Shown piece after piece: positions 17,741 through 25,854 of a stretch of 64,000 bases of DNA. Source of the stretch: Candidatus Fermentibacteraceae bacterium (GTDB lineage Bacteria > Fermentibacterota > Fermentibacteria > Fermentibacterales > JCC-6); NCBI GenBank assembly GCA_016744855.1, contig JADGDO010000001.1:62001-126000 (forward strand), in the 5' to 3' direction. The first letter of the stretch is position 1. Every line of letters begins with the position of its first letter. Made by a program: the position numbers and the translations under genes. The notes under the pieces were generated by a model. It saw nothing but the letters and a program-made list of their open reading frames with translations. It was not told the DNA's origin and searched no databases.

Positions 17741-17874
17741 ACAACCAAGCCAATCTGCCTGTCACAAGAAGCAGGCAGAGAGTTTATGAAGCATCCCAAT
17801 GACTGCCACCATCACCTTCCATTTCTTTAGAAACCTTTTCTTGCCAAACTTTCCATGGAGAGACTCCGCATGTT

Positions 17875-19119
17875 TCAAGCTTCACTGGAGAGCATATCCA
17901 GTGGATTCAAAACAGAATTCTTCAGGCTTTTTGCTATGTGTATATAGATTCTTGTAGTTTCAAGATTCTTATGTCCAAGTAGTTCCTGAATCTCGCAAAG
18001 CTCTACTCCGGACATAAGCAGGTGAGTTGCAAAGCAATGTCTTAGAGTATGTACACTTGCTCTTTTCCTAATTCCTGACTTCCCAACAGCCCGACGCATT
18101 TCACGTTGAACTGTTGATGGATGCATGTGATGAATCATCGGCTTGCCTGTCCGGGGAGACACCGAAGGACATTTGGCTGGAAACACATACCTCCATTCCA
18201 ATTCGAATCCTGCCGCTGGGTATTTTCTGGCCAAAGCACCTGGAAGAGACACAGGAAATTCGGATAGCACACCTAGGCTTCTGGCTAGCTCAATCTGGAG
18301 GGACAGTGCTGGAACAATTTTACGCCCAATAATACCAACTCTGTCTTTGTACCCCTTCCCGCCTCTGATCAGAATGGATAATTCAGATAATTTAACATCT
18401 TTAACTCTAAGGGATAGTGCTTCACAAAGCCTCATTCCAGAAGAATAGATCAAGCGGATAATCAGTCCCGGAACGCCATATGTTTTTGCTAGAACGGCTC
18501 GCACCTCATTAGGGGAGAGCACTTCCGGGAGTTTTACTGCCTTTCTAGCCCTGACAGCATCAATTCCTTCAGGTGCAATCGACCAGGTATTTCTAAAAAG
18601 AAATAACAGAGAGTTGAATGCCTGGTTCTGTGTCGAGGCTGCAACATGTCTTACTAGATCTAGGTGAGTAAGATAGTCTGTAAAAGAATTTGATGATTTT
18701 TCATCCAGGTTCTTTTCATCGCAGTACAACAAGTACTTTCTGCTCCAATATAGATAACTTTTCTCTGTTCTTAATGAATAGTGCCTTACTCGTAACGCTC
18801 TTTGCATCGTATCGATACTATCTCTACTGGAAACGCATTCTTCAACCTCAGATCCGCACCAGCGCATGTATAGTTTTACAGCATCTAAAGCTTGTCTAAT
18901 TTTCCAATCTTCCTTACGCTCAGTTTCCAGTAAAATGGAAAACTCATGCTCACCAACCCCTGAGCCAAGCTGTAGGTATTTCTTCACCCATAAAATAAAA
19001 AAAGGGACTTTGCTATCACAAACAAGTTCCCTTTTTTTGAGGTATTCACCGAACTCTTTCAGATTACGCATTTCTTCCTCCAGTACCACCTCCTCCTCTT
19101 GAAACCACTTTGATACCAT
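17875..19119 (-). CDS. intI: Integron integrase (tyrosine recombinase IntI) with N-terminal extension
   Basis: A 414-residue tyrosine recombinase. From about residue 105 it follows IntI: MRVRHYS-type start (RALRVRHYSLRTEKSYLYW), Arg in SGMRLCEAL near 226, Lys in GGKGYKDR, HTLRHCFATHLL near 357, LLGHKNLETTRIY with Tyr near 393. The IntI-specific patch before box II is present: WRYVFPAKCPSVSPRTGK followed by HHMHPSTVQREMRRA. This distinguishes it from XerC/D. Typical IntI are about 320-340 residues; the first 100 or so here look like an extra helical domain. It is transcribed away from the cassettes, as in all integrons. It should integrate and excise cassettes at attI/attC. Confidence 0.92.
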   Translation of the reverse strand: MVSKWFQEEEVVLEEEMRNLKEFGEYLKKRELVCDSKVPFFILWVKKYLQLGSGVGEHEFSILLETERKEDWKIRQALDAVKLYMRWCGSEVEECVSSRDSIDTMQRALRVRHYSLRTEKSYLYWSRKYLLYCDEKNLDEKSSNSFTDYLTHLDLVRHVAASTQNQAFNSLLFLFRNTWSIAPEGIDAVRARKAVKLPEVLSPNEVRAVLAKTYGVPGLIIRLIYSSGMRLCEALSLRVKDVKLSELSILIRGGKGYKDRVGIIGRKIVPALSLQIELARSLGVLSEFPVSLPGALARKYPAAGFELEWRYVFPAKCPSVSPRTGKPMIHHMHPSTVQREMRRAVGKSGIRKRASVHTLRHCFATHLLMSGVELCEIQELLGHKNLETTRIYIHIAKSLKNSVLNPLDMLSSEA

Positions 19120-19149
19120 CTAAAACGCAGTATTGTCGGTATAACGCGA

Positions 19150-19172
19150 CTCGTTCCAATCATTGTTGTCAC
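19150..19172 (+). other. Probable attI insertion point of the integron
   Basis: Between intI and cassette 1 the sequence GTTGTCAC (19165-19172) matches the GTTRRRY-type core. Recombination would occur between G19165 and T19166. Its reverse complement, GTGACAAC, is exactly the R'' core of the first attC (19772-19779), which fixes the start of cassette 1. Accessory attI binding sites were not identified. Confidence 0.65.
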
Positions 19173-19191
19173 TACAAATGAAAGGCATGGC

Positions 19192-19220
19192 TTGCATTCG
19201 TATGTATTCTTTTGTATTCT
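19192..19220 (+). promoter_or_regulatory. Predicted promoter of the first cassette
   Basis: TTGCAT (19192-19197), a 17-base spacer and TATTCT (19215-19220) resemble a sigma-70 promoter, 35 bases before the antitoxin ATG. It lies inside cassette 1, so the toxin-antitoxin pair carries its own promoter. Confidence 0.5.
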
Positions 19221-19254
19221 ATAAGCAAAGTAATGTATGCAAAAGGAGAAAGAC

Positions 19255-19494
19255 ATGACTAAGACAATAACTCTGAGGCTTAATCAGGAACGCTATCTAC
19301 GTTTTCGACAGCTCGCAGAAGAAGATAACCGGCCACTTTCAAACTTCATTGAAACCGCTGTCCTCCGATACATTGAAGACCAAGGATATGTCGATGAGTT
19401 TGAGATGTCCGAAATCAAAGAAAATGAAGATCTAAATGATAGTCTTACTCAAGGTTTAAAGGATGCCGAAACCGGAAAGGGAAGATTTGCCTGA
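19255..19494 (+). CDS. Ribbon-helix-helix antitoxin of a RelE-type pair
   Basis: 79 residues. The N-terminus KTITLRLNQERYLRFRQLAEEDNRPLS is a ribbon-helix-helix (CopG/Arc-like) DNA-binding fold, and the acidic C-terminus should bind the toxin. AAAAGGAG sits 7 bases before the ATG at 19255; an in-frame ATG at 19237 would overlap that site. It overlaps the toxin gene by 32 bases. Such antitoxins repress their own operon. Confidence 0.8.
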   Translation: MTKTITLRLNQERYLRFRQLAEEDNRPLSNFIETAVLRYIEDQGYVDEFEMSEIKENEDLNDSLTQGLKDAETGKGRFA

Positions 19495-19771
19495 CTTCAG
19501 AATATTCCAAACAGATGAGTTTCTGAAGAAATTTAACAAGCTACAGGCTACTGAAGTAGAATTCCTTGAGAAAAAACTTAAGGAATATGTATTCCCACAA
19601 CTTCGGGTTGAACCATTTTTTGGAAAAAATATTAAGAAACTAAGAAATTACACACCAGAGACTTGGCGATATAGAATTGGTAAATACAGATTGTTTTTCA
19701 TTGTAAATCCTAAAGAAAAGGTCATCTATTTTCTAACCATGGACTTGCGGAAGGATGCATACAGAAATTAG
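19463..19771 (+). CDS. RelE/ParE-family toxin
   Basis: 102 residues with the compact RelE fold pattern: FRIFQTDEFLKKFNKL at the start, FFGKNIKKLRNYTPETWRYRIGKYRLFFIV in the middle and a basic end. Family members cleave mRNA on the ribosome or poison gyrase. It is the downstream partner of the RHH antitoxin and the stop lies 1-2 bases before attC, the tight packing usual for cassettes. Confidence 0.8.
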   Translation: MPKPEREDLPDFRIFQTDEFLKKFNKLQATEVEFLEKKLKEYVFPQLRVEPFFGKNIKKLRNYTPETWRYRIGKYRLFFIVNPKEKVIYFLTMDLRKDAYRN

Positions 19772-19856
19772 GTGACAACAACAAAATGCAGCAGAACTGC
19801 AGCTATGAGACCGAGTATTCATGGGATCGCAGTCTGCTGATTCAGATTGTTAAAAT
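19772..19856 (+). other. attC recombination site 1
   Basis: R'' GTGACAAC (19772-19779) and R' GTTAAAAT (19849-19856) flank imperfect inverted arms: CAGCAGAACTGC on the left and GCAGTCTGCTG on the right. The left arm has one extra A, the extrahelical base expected in L'' of attC. About 85 bases. Confidence 0.85.
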
Positions 19857-19988
19857 ATATGAGCACCAAAGAATATCCGGAAGAAAAAACGGACCGACGA
19901 TAATTATCAGTGTATGACAGATATAGCTTTTTCAGATGGCAATTGTGCCTAGCATTGCTTATCAGAATTTTCAGTAAAATCAGCCATG

Positions 19989-20315
19989 TCATGCAATGAC
20001 ATGAGAGTGCGATGGTGATTGGGGAAAATGAACCTTTACTTCCTCTTCTATTATCTGTCCCAGCCTACTTCTTGCTATTTTCATGTTGTATCGAACCTGT
20101 AGATTTAACCAAAATTCAGGTTCAATTCCGAAGTATTTGCCAAGACGCAATGCTGTGTCAGCTGTGATTTCCCTTTTTCCATGAACAACTTGACTAATAC
20201 GATTTGCTGGTACACTAATGTCTTTGGCAAGCTGGCTCTGTGAAATTCCCATTGGTTTGAGAAATTCTTCCAAAAGGACTTCACCCGGTGTAATCGGAGA
20301 TAATTTTTTTGTCAT
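19989..20315 (-). CDS. higA: HigA-type antitoxin, XRE-family helix-turn-helix
   Basis: 108 residues from the ATG at 20315 (AAGGGG upstream). LSPITPGEVLLEEFLKPMG is the HigA/VapI signature, followed by SQSQLAKDISVPANRISQVVHGKR, the helix-turn-helix, and YFGIEPEFWLNLQ. It lies 4 bases downstream of the HigB-like toxin. The pair runs against the cassette direction, so it must have its own promoter; reversed toxin-antitoxin pairs are known in sedentary integrons. Confidence 0.88.
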   Translation of the reverse strand: MTKKLSPITPGEVLLEEFLKPMGISQSQLAKDISVPANRISQVVHGKREITADTALRLGKYFGIEPEFWLNLQVRYNMKIARSRLGQIIEEEVKVHFPQSPSHSHVIA

Positions 20316-20319
20316 GTTG

Positions 20320-20604
20320 CTACCCCTTATGGTAATCCACAATTTCAACTTCAATGACTCCTTCATCCTTCCAAACAAAGCAGATACGCCATTGATTGTT
20401 GATTCTTATGCTGTGTTGACCTTTCCTATTTCCTTTAAGCTGCTCAAGTCTGTTCTCCGGTGGAATACGCAAGCTTTGCAGAGAGACAGCTGCATTCAAA
20501 ACTTCAAGCTTGATTCTGGCTGTTCTGTTGATATTCCGAAATCTTCGGACATCAAGATCAGCAAACAACTTCTCAGTATCTCTGCATTTAAAAGATTTTA
20601 TCAT
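20320..20604 (-). CDS. higB: HigB/RelE-type toxin (plasmid maintenance system killer type)
   Basis: 94 residues beginning MIKSFKCRDTEKLF, with RLEQLKGNRKGQHSIRINNQWRICFVW, the classical HigB core, and a C-terminal VEIVDYHKG. Known HigB proteins cleave ribosome-bound mRNA. It is first in a toxin-antitoxin order operon, characteristic of higBA. Confidence 0.88.
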   Translation of the reverse strand: MIKSFKCRDTEKLFADLDVRRFRNINRTARIKLEVLNAAVSLQSLRIPPENRLEQLKGNRKGQHSIRINNQWRICFVWKDEGVIEVEIVDYHKG

Positions 20605-20762
20605 ATCAATACATAAGACGCCTTACGTCACGCATCAAGTAATGTTTGATACATCCTGAAAAGAAAAATTGAATTACTCTCAAAGTCAAATAAGTCTTGT
20701 GATTCATCCCAAATATAACTATCATTACTTCAGAGAAAATGATTTAAGACAAAGCAGATAGG

Positions 20763-20848
20763 ATTTTAACAGCTGAATTCAGCAGAACTGCGGTCAATAC
20801 TATCGGGTAGACATGCTTTTGCAGTCTGCTGATTCAGAGCGTTAGGTT
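20763..20848 (+). other. attC recombination site 2
   Basis: R'' ATTTTAAC (20763-20770) is the reverse complement of the start of cassette 2 (GTTAAAAT at 19849). R' is GTTAGGTT (20841-20848). Arms TGAATTCAGCAGAACTGC and GCAGTCTGCTGATTCA are near-perfect inverted repeats with one extra A on the left arm. Its arms are nearly the same as those of attC1. Confidence 0.87.
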
Positions 20849-20853
20849 GTTTT

Positions 20854-21348
20854 ATGAAAGAAATGATGATTCGTGATGCTATTGAAGAAGACTTCACCAG
20901 TATCATTTTGCTAAATGAAGCTGAGGTTCAGCAAACCAGTCCAATGGATCTGGAAAAATTACGTCTTCTTGATGGGGTGGCCAGCTATCACAAAGTTGCA
21001 ATTGTTAATGGGCACGTAGCTGCATTTCTGCTTGCCATTCGAGAAGGAGAGGCTTATCGAAATGACAATTATAATTGGTTCGCCTCTCGGTTCCAAAAAT
21101 TTCTGTATGTTGATCGCATTGTTGTTGGTGTAGTCTTTTCTGGTCTAAAGATCGGTAGTAAGTTGTACAATGACATGTTCGAGAATGCGCGAACTCATGG
21201 CGTCAAAACCATCACTTGTGAGTACAACATTAAACCTCTCAATATTGTATCACGTGCGTTTCATGATAAGTTTGGATTTAAAGAACTTGCAACTCAATGG
21301 GTTGCGAATGGAACAAAACAGGTTTCACTTCAGGTTGCTGAGATTTGA
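20854..21348 (+). CDS. GNAT-family N-acetyltransferase (cassette gene)
   Basis: 164 residues. MIRDAIEEDFTSIILLNEAEV starts a GNAT fold, with the beta-4/acetyl-CoA loop at VDRIVVGVVFSGLKIGSKLYNDM near residues 88-110 and a C-terminal FHDKFGFKELATQW. The first residue follows the cassette boundary by only about 12 bases, leaving almost no leader, as is common for cassette genes. Substrate unknown. Confidence 0.85.
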   Translation: MKEMMIRDAIEEDFTSIILLNEAEVQQTSPMDLEKLRLLDGVASYHKVAIVNGHVAAFLLAIREGEAYRNDNYNWFASRFQKFLYVDRIVVGVVFSGLKIGSKLYNDMFENARTHGVKTITCEYNIKPLNIVSRAFHDKFGFKELATQWVANGTKQVSLQVAEI

Positions 21349-21556
21349 CTATGTACTCACCTAAGAATGGTGGAAGTTCATCGCACATCAGTTAACTTAA
21401 ACGCTATGTGGTTATCACAATTTTTAAGAGTAAACAAAATAACATTTTTGAGAAAATACAGAGAAGAATTGAATGAGTTTACTTCACTTGGAAAACAGCA
21501 TTAGAAGACATTCCAAGCCTAAAAGCCTTATTTCTAAAGCTTCAGTGAAGCAGGCA

Positions 21557-21615
21557 ACCTAACAAATCACTAGAACCGACCGCTGAAGCGGCGGCTCAGT
21601 TCCACCGTTAGTGCG
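21557..21615 (+). other. attC recombination site 3, disrupted at R' by a group II intron
   Basis: R'' with context CAACCTAAC (21555-21563) is the reverse complement of GTTAGGTTG, the start of cassette 3 (20841). The right side ends CCACCGTTAG (R' from 21608). Inner arms are GAAC...GTTC and CCGC-TGAA-GCGG. The arm sequence differs from attC1 and attC2. The R' core GTTA runs directly into GTGCGCC, the 5' end of the intron. Confidence 0.75.
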
Positions 21616-22310
21616 CCAAGCTCAGCTTGGTGCTTCTTACCGGGTGAGTTGTTTTCTTTCAGAGAGCAACAAGTCCCAGTCGGGCAAAGCCTAACCAGCA
21701 GCCCGTATCGAGTGTTGCGCCTGTGGCGGAGCCGGTGTACGGCCGGTGAACAAAATAGGGAAGCGTACTTCCCCAAAGCAATTCAGCCCCGTAAAAGTGA
21801 TAGAAGCAGTTGGCAACGACTTTAACATACCGGAAGCCAGCACAAGAGAATCGATATGGTGAGATTCTTGAAGGACTGCCGGGGTCCAAGAGCGTGGCAT
21901 GCAGTGAGAGAAGCATCAGGAACTTGGGAGGCCCTGCAACCTCCCGCTTGAACGGGTAGAGCATTTCAACCACAAGAAGGATGCTCAAAGGGTTGTAAGG
22001 GAGTCAGATCATCTCATAGTACTCTGAGACGGTAGGGCCGTTTACATGGGGTAAGCCGCTGTGCATAGGCAAAGCGCTCCCACTGCGTTAGCAGGGGAAG
22101 GGGATGACGGTATTAGTAGCATGCAAAGGAAACATATGCAGTTAAGATAGGCTGATAAACATATGCAAACCTCACTGCATGGAATAGCAAAGAGAACATT
22201 GAATTGATATGTTCATGTACGAAGCGAGTAATACCGAGGAGCCCTGTGCGATAGTACCGCACGCAGGGATCTGCGAGGGGGCTGTTGGGTAACTGGCAGT
22301 CCTACCTCGA
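21612..22310 (+). mobile_element. ORF-less group II intron
   Basis: About 700 bases with ribozyme features and no reverse transcriptase. The 5' end GTGCGCC (21612) matches the bacterial group II consensus. Domain V lies at about 22239-22275: AGC triad, CCCTG-TGCG paired with CGCA-CG-CAGGG, giving the typical 2-base bulge on the 3' arm. Domain VI follows, with CTACC holding the likely branch A, and the 3' end is near 22310. Domain IV is short, so mobility would need a reverse transcriptase from elsewhere. The exact 3' boundary is uncertain by a few bases. It starts inside the R' core of attC3. Confidence 0.8.
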
Positions 22311-22370
22311 TGAGCATAGGATTTCAGTTACTTTCTCAAAGGACTTCGGATAAACTGCTGAGGAGACTGA

Positions 22371-23930
22371 ATGCAAGCAAAGGCAAGAGATGAAGACAAA
22401 GGGTTTTGCAGGAATAGATCCAGTAACCATACACACGAAAATATAAATACATCTAAAGAGAGGAACCGAATAACGAGGTACGCCAGTTCCGACTTCAAAG
22501 CTGTAGAATTACAAATTCTTCTTCAAATCGAGAATGGAAAGATTCCATCAGCTGCATTCTCGATTGCTAAAAATGGAAAGATTGTTTACGAAAACGCTTT
22601 TGGCTGGGCCGATAGAGAGCAAAAGATTGCCAGCACAGTAGGGACACCCTACCCATTGGCCTCTGCATCTAAACCCATAGTTGCTACCGCAATGATGATG
22701 CTACACCAGCGTGGTATCGTCGATATTCAATCCCCAGCAAGTCATTATGCGGGTGGTTGGTTTTCTTGTGCAACATCGGCTCCAGCACATCCTGCCTACT
22801 CTCTAAGACAACTTCTCAATCACACTTCAGGACTTGGGACATACGGCCGTATCTATTGGAATGACCGGGATCTACCAGTTAAAAATCTGGAAGACTCTTT
22901 TCACAAGTATGGTTTTTTAGCGCAGCCCCCCGGAAAAGTCTTTGAGTACTCGAATCTTGGATACGGTCTCATTGGTCATATCATCGAAAACCAGGGAGGA
23001 ACAAGCTTGGCTGATTTCCTCGACACCGAGGTATTCAATCCTCTAGGAATGATTGACTCGATGATGGTTGAGAATTTCTCATCCCCAGTGAAGGCAGCTA
23101 GGAAGTACGGCGCGAGTGGTTTGCCCCTTATTGAGACGTATAATGACACTCCCGGTGCGGGTAATGTGTTTGCGAGTGCTCATGATCTCACTCTGTTTGG
23201 TCTTTTTCATCTAAGCAGTTCTGGAGACTCGCAATCTATGCTCAGTCAAGAAAACAAACTGCTAATGCGGAGTTTTGTTGAACCAACGGCGAGGTACTCG
23301 TACTACAACGCATCACACTATGGTCTTGGCTGGTATTTTCGAACTGACTCACATGGAAACACTATCGTATGGCACGAGGGGGGCATGCCAGGTGCAAGTG
23401 CGATCATCCTGCTTCTTCCCGAGCAAGACATAGTCGCAAGCGTGGTAATTAATGCAACAGATGCAAATCCCCAGGCGCAGACTATTGCTAACTCCTTGAT
23501 TCAAGTACTCGAGCCGAGTAACCAGTCCATCTCATTCGATGCAACTGAAGGATTCGAAAGATATACTGATCAGACTGAATTGCTTGGGCGTTGGGAGGGA
23601 AGAATCACCCTTGGAGCAAGTGATTTGCATTGGACATTGACTTTTAAAGCTGATGGCTCACTTTTCGCTGAGTTTCCACAGCACACCTCAAGCAGCCTGC
23701 TTCCTAAGCAGGTGACATTTCCAGCTCTGGTAAATGATGATATGCTTGTGGCCACATTCGAAACCACTTTGCCAGCGCCTGACATTGCCCAGAAACCCAA
23801 TGGCTATGTTCTACTTCGTCTCTTACGCCATGGAGATGAATTGTCCGGTGCTGCGATTGCCTACTCATCAGTACACCGGCTCGAACATCTCTTACCTTTT
23901 AGATGTTATTTGCTAAGGAAGACTAAATGA
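22371..23930 (+). CDS. Serine hydrolase of the class C beta-lactamase / penicillin-binding protein family
   Basis: 519 residues. Catalytic elements: SASK (S-x-x-K) near residue 102 in PLASASKPIVA, Tyr in YSNLGYGLIGH near 192, and HEGGMPG near 334 in place of KTG. The N-terminal 45 residues are polar and unrelated to the family, and no signal peptide is visible. A C-terminal lipocalin-like domain (LLGRWEGRITL) follows from about residue 405. Related proteins are esterases or D-amino-acid peptidases more often than true beta-lactamases. GAGGAG precedes the ATG. It begins 60 bases after the intron. Confidence 0.85.
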   Translation: MQAKARDEDKGFCRNRSSNHTHENINTSKERNRITRYASSDFKAVELQILLQIENGKIPSAAFSIAKNGKIVYENAFGWADREQKIASTVGTPYPLASASKPIVATAMMMLHQRGIVDIQSPASHYAGGWFSCATSAPAHPAYSLRQLLNHTSGLGTYGRIYWNDRDLPVKNLEDSFHKYGFLAQPPGKVFEYSNLGYGLIGHIIENQGGTSLADFLDTEVFNPLGMIDSMMVENFSSPVKAARKYGASGLPLIETYNDTPGAGNVFASAHDLTLFGLFHLSSSGDSQSMLSQENKLLMRSFVEPTARYSYYNASHYGLGWYFRTDSHGNTIVWHEGGMPGASAIILLLPEQDIVASVVINATDANPQAQTIANSLIQVLEPSNQSISFDATEGFERYTDQTELLGRWEGRITLGASDLHWTLTFKADGSLFAEFPQHTSSSLLPKQVTFPALVNDDMLVATFETTLPAPDIAQKPNGYVLLRLLRHGDELSGAAIAYSSVHRLEHLLPFRCYLLRKTK

Positions 23931-24113
23931 CCCACGCATCAAAGTTTAGCAGTTTATGCTTGGATAATCGCCAGGATTTGAGCAGAGATACAGAAGAAAT
24001 AAAGGCTCTAGCAACTGAATGAACCAGCCACAGGCGTTAAGACGGTGATTTCGGTAATACCCGTGCAGGTTGTTCAGGGTGTTCAGTGTAACAAGATATT
24101 GTTCAGGAGATGA

Positions 24114-24815
24114 ATGGAAAAGCTGTCCCACCAGGAATGTTTATCACTGATACAAGTAATGCATAAAGGGGTACTCACAATTGGTTTTCAGGAATCACTT
24201 ATAGCATTTGGTCAGGCTGATTCGAAACAGCAAAATCGATGTGCACGATCAATCATTCTTTATCTTGCCGAAGGTAATGATTTCCAAACATCTATTAGCA
24301 AAGCTAACCCACAAATTCCTTCAACCATTGCTGAAATCATAACTGCAGGATTTATCAACAGCAGATTGGATTATGCCTTGGGTGATATTGAAGATGCCTT
24401 GGTTAAAAATCAAAACCTGACAATTCTTGAAGAAGATTTAATGACAATCGCGGAGAAGTACGACCAATGCTCGACATCAGAAATCTGTCATGGTTGTTTT
24501 GAACGCGAGATGAGGAATCTTTTTTCTCAAGCTCATGCTAGGAAAGCAACAACCGTTGAACTTAGACAGCTGGGTGAATCCTTTCTCGAACATAAATTCA
24601 TATGTGAAACCAATGTCCAGCTTCGAAGACCAACACATTCATTGGTGTACCGAACAATTCTGCAAAAACTAACTGATTCATGCAATAACGGTGAGCATCT
24701 AGAAATAGATAAAAATATGTATCAAGTCATAAAGACAAATCTTGCTTCATACTTAATTTCTTTAGATAATAAAGAAGTATTGCAGGTTGCTTTCAGGGGA
24801 ATGATTGATCACTGA
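24114..24815 (+). CDS. Protein of unknown function with a GspF-like helical segment
   Basis: 233 residues, mostly helical and without membrane segments. Residues about 10-95 follow the pattern of the type II secretion F domain (MHKGVLTIGFQESLIAF, then FQTSISKANPQIPSTIAEIITAGF), but are not membrane-bound. A CxxC-type pair occurs in EICHGCFEREM. The N-terminal ATG follows GGAGATGA. I cannot assign a function. It lies in the accessory region behind the integron and may be a cassette gene. Confidence 0.55.
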   Translation: MEKLSHQECLSLIQVMHKGVLTIGFQESLIAFGQADSKQQNRCARSIILYLAEGNDFQTSISKANPQIPSTIAEIITAGFINSRLDYALGDIEDALVKNQNLTILEEDLMTIAEKYDQCSTSEICHGCFEREMRNLFSQAHARKATTVELRQLGESFLEHKFICETNVQLRRPTHSLVYRTILQKLTDSCNNGEHLEIDKNMYQVIKTNLASYLISLDNKEVLQVAFRGMIDH

Positions 24816-24907
24816 ACCACGGCATGAACCAGACGTTTCTAGGGGATTGAGACTCAGGTAATAACGCTGGTAGGCATTTCAGGAGATAAAGGAGATGATG
24901 TTTCGAT

Positions 24908-25471
24908 ATGTACAATCACTTACTTATTAACGCTGGTTATTTCGTGCCACTTGTGTTCTGGTCAACACTTGCGCTGTGTGGGTCAAAGCATGAGAACTAT
25001 AATCATTTGTCTAACATTGTAAGCGAGCTTGGTGCTGCCGGTTCAAAAACTAGAGTTTTATTTGCTATCGGATTATTACTTTGCTCTGCTTTGAGTATCG
25101 TTTTCGTTGTAGGATTGATCCAAGAGCTAAGAGAGCTGCAGATGAGTATTATACCGGCATTACTCATACTAACATTCTCATTTTCTATTGCTGGTGCAGC
25201 AATCTTTCCTTTACCACACCGTTTGCATGGTCTCCTTGGCTCCCCTTCTATAGCGCTTTTCCTCTCTCCAGGCTTAGCAAGTATCTTGTGGAAACAAGGG
25301 TCTTCACCAATAGGAATGTTTCCAATCTCAATTTTGTCCATGCTGACTATGCTGCTAGGTCTTCTTGTATTCTTTCCCCGCGTGTTAAGCAAGTACATTG
25401 GACTGAAGCAACGATTCTTTCATATTGGATGGTCTTTGTGGTTCGTCTATTTATGTATGGTATTCAACTGA
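24908..25471 (+). CDS. DUF998-family integral membrane protein
   Basis: 187 residues with about six membrane helices. The N-terminal NHLSNIVSELGAAGSKTR segment after the first helix, and IFPLPHRLHGLLGSPSIALF between helices, are characteristic of DUF998 proteins, whose function is not known. Codon and base composition is more AT-rich than the flanking house genes, in keeping with an accessory location. Confidence 0.75.
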   Translation: MYNHLLINAGYFVPLVFWSTLALCGSKHENYNHLSNIVSELGAAGSKTRVLFAIGLLLCSALSIVFVVGLIQELRELQMSIIPALLILTFSFSIAGAAIFPLPHRLHGLLGSPSIALFLSPGLASILWKQGSSPIGMFPISILSMLTMLLGLLVFFPRVLSKYIGLKQRFFHIGWSLWFVYLCMVFN

Positions 25472-25854
25472 TCCATGTTTTTTATTTGCTAGGTGCTTCC
25501 TGATTGCCACTATCCCAAGAGTCTAGTTAATTTGATTGTAAAATATGCGAGCATCAATGCAAATCCGGGCAGAAAATACTAACGAACGATTTCTGAACAT
25601 GATTATGAGATTCTTTGGCTACACGATGTTCTGAAATGTAATGCATGCTTGCTGAAAAACGAAAACTCAACAAAACATATAACACCAGGATGCAGCGCAT
25701 AGGGGTAGAGCCATGAGCAACCTTCACAGTTTGCTGATAGCTAAATTGAAATTTTTCCATGATATTCGTACCTTACAAAAGTCGCAGTGCTATATTTTGT
25801 TTTCACTGCTTAAGGTACAATATCGTTAATCACTTACTTTAGGATGGCATTAGT
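25472..25854. other. Intergenic region without a supported gene
   Basis: AT-rich. A segment near 25690-25745 (ATGCAGCGCATAG ... TTTGCTGATAGC) faintly resembles the arms of attC1 and attC4, but the arms do not pair well. Only a poor reverse-strand frame exists. The final 60 bases should hold the promoter of the VF530 gene. Confidence 0.4.

Larger units (their letters stand above)
17875..21611. mobile_element. Integron: integrase, attI and three well-bounded gene cassettes
   Basis: intI points left, while three cassettes follow to the right: about 19166-19849 (RHH/RelE pair), 19850-20841 (HigBA-like pair, reversed) and 20842-21608 (GNAT). At each one the R'' core of the closing attC is the reverse complement of the first bases of the same cassette, as required by cassette excision chemistry. 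Further attC sites at 28918 and 29683 suggest the array once continued, or still does, to about 29.7 kb. Confidence 0.85.

Noticed and set aside
22371-23930. Antibiotic-resistance beta-lactamase carried by the integron
   Set aside because: It has the SxxK, YSN and HEG pattern of the wider serine hydrolase family, no signal peptide and a lipocalin-like C-terminal domain; esterase or peptidase function is more likely.
25690-25745. Decayed attC between the DUF998 and VF530 genes
   Set aside because: Some arm words resemble attC4, but left and right arms do not pair and no GTTRRRY core follows.
25554-25760. 68-residue reverse-strand frame in the gap before the VF530 gene
   Set aside because: No ribosome site, no recognisable motif and poor codon pattern.
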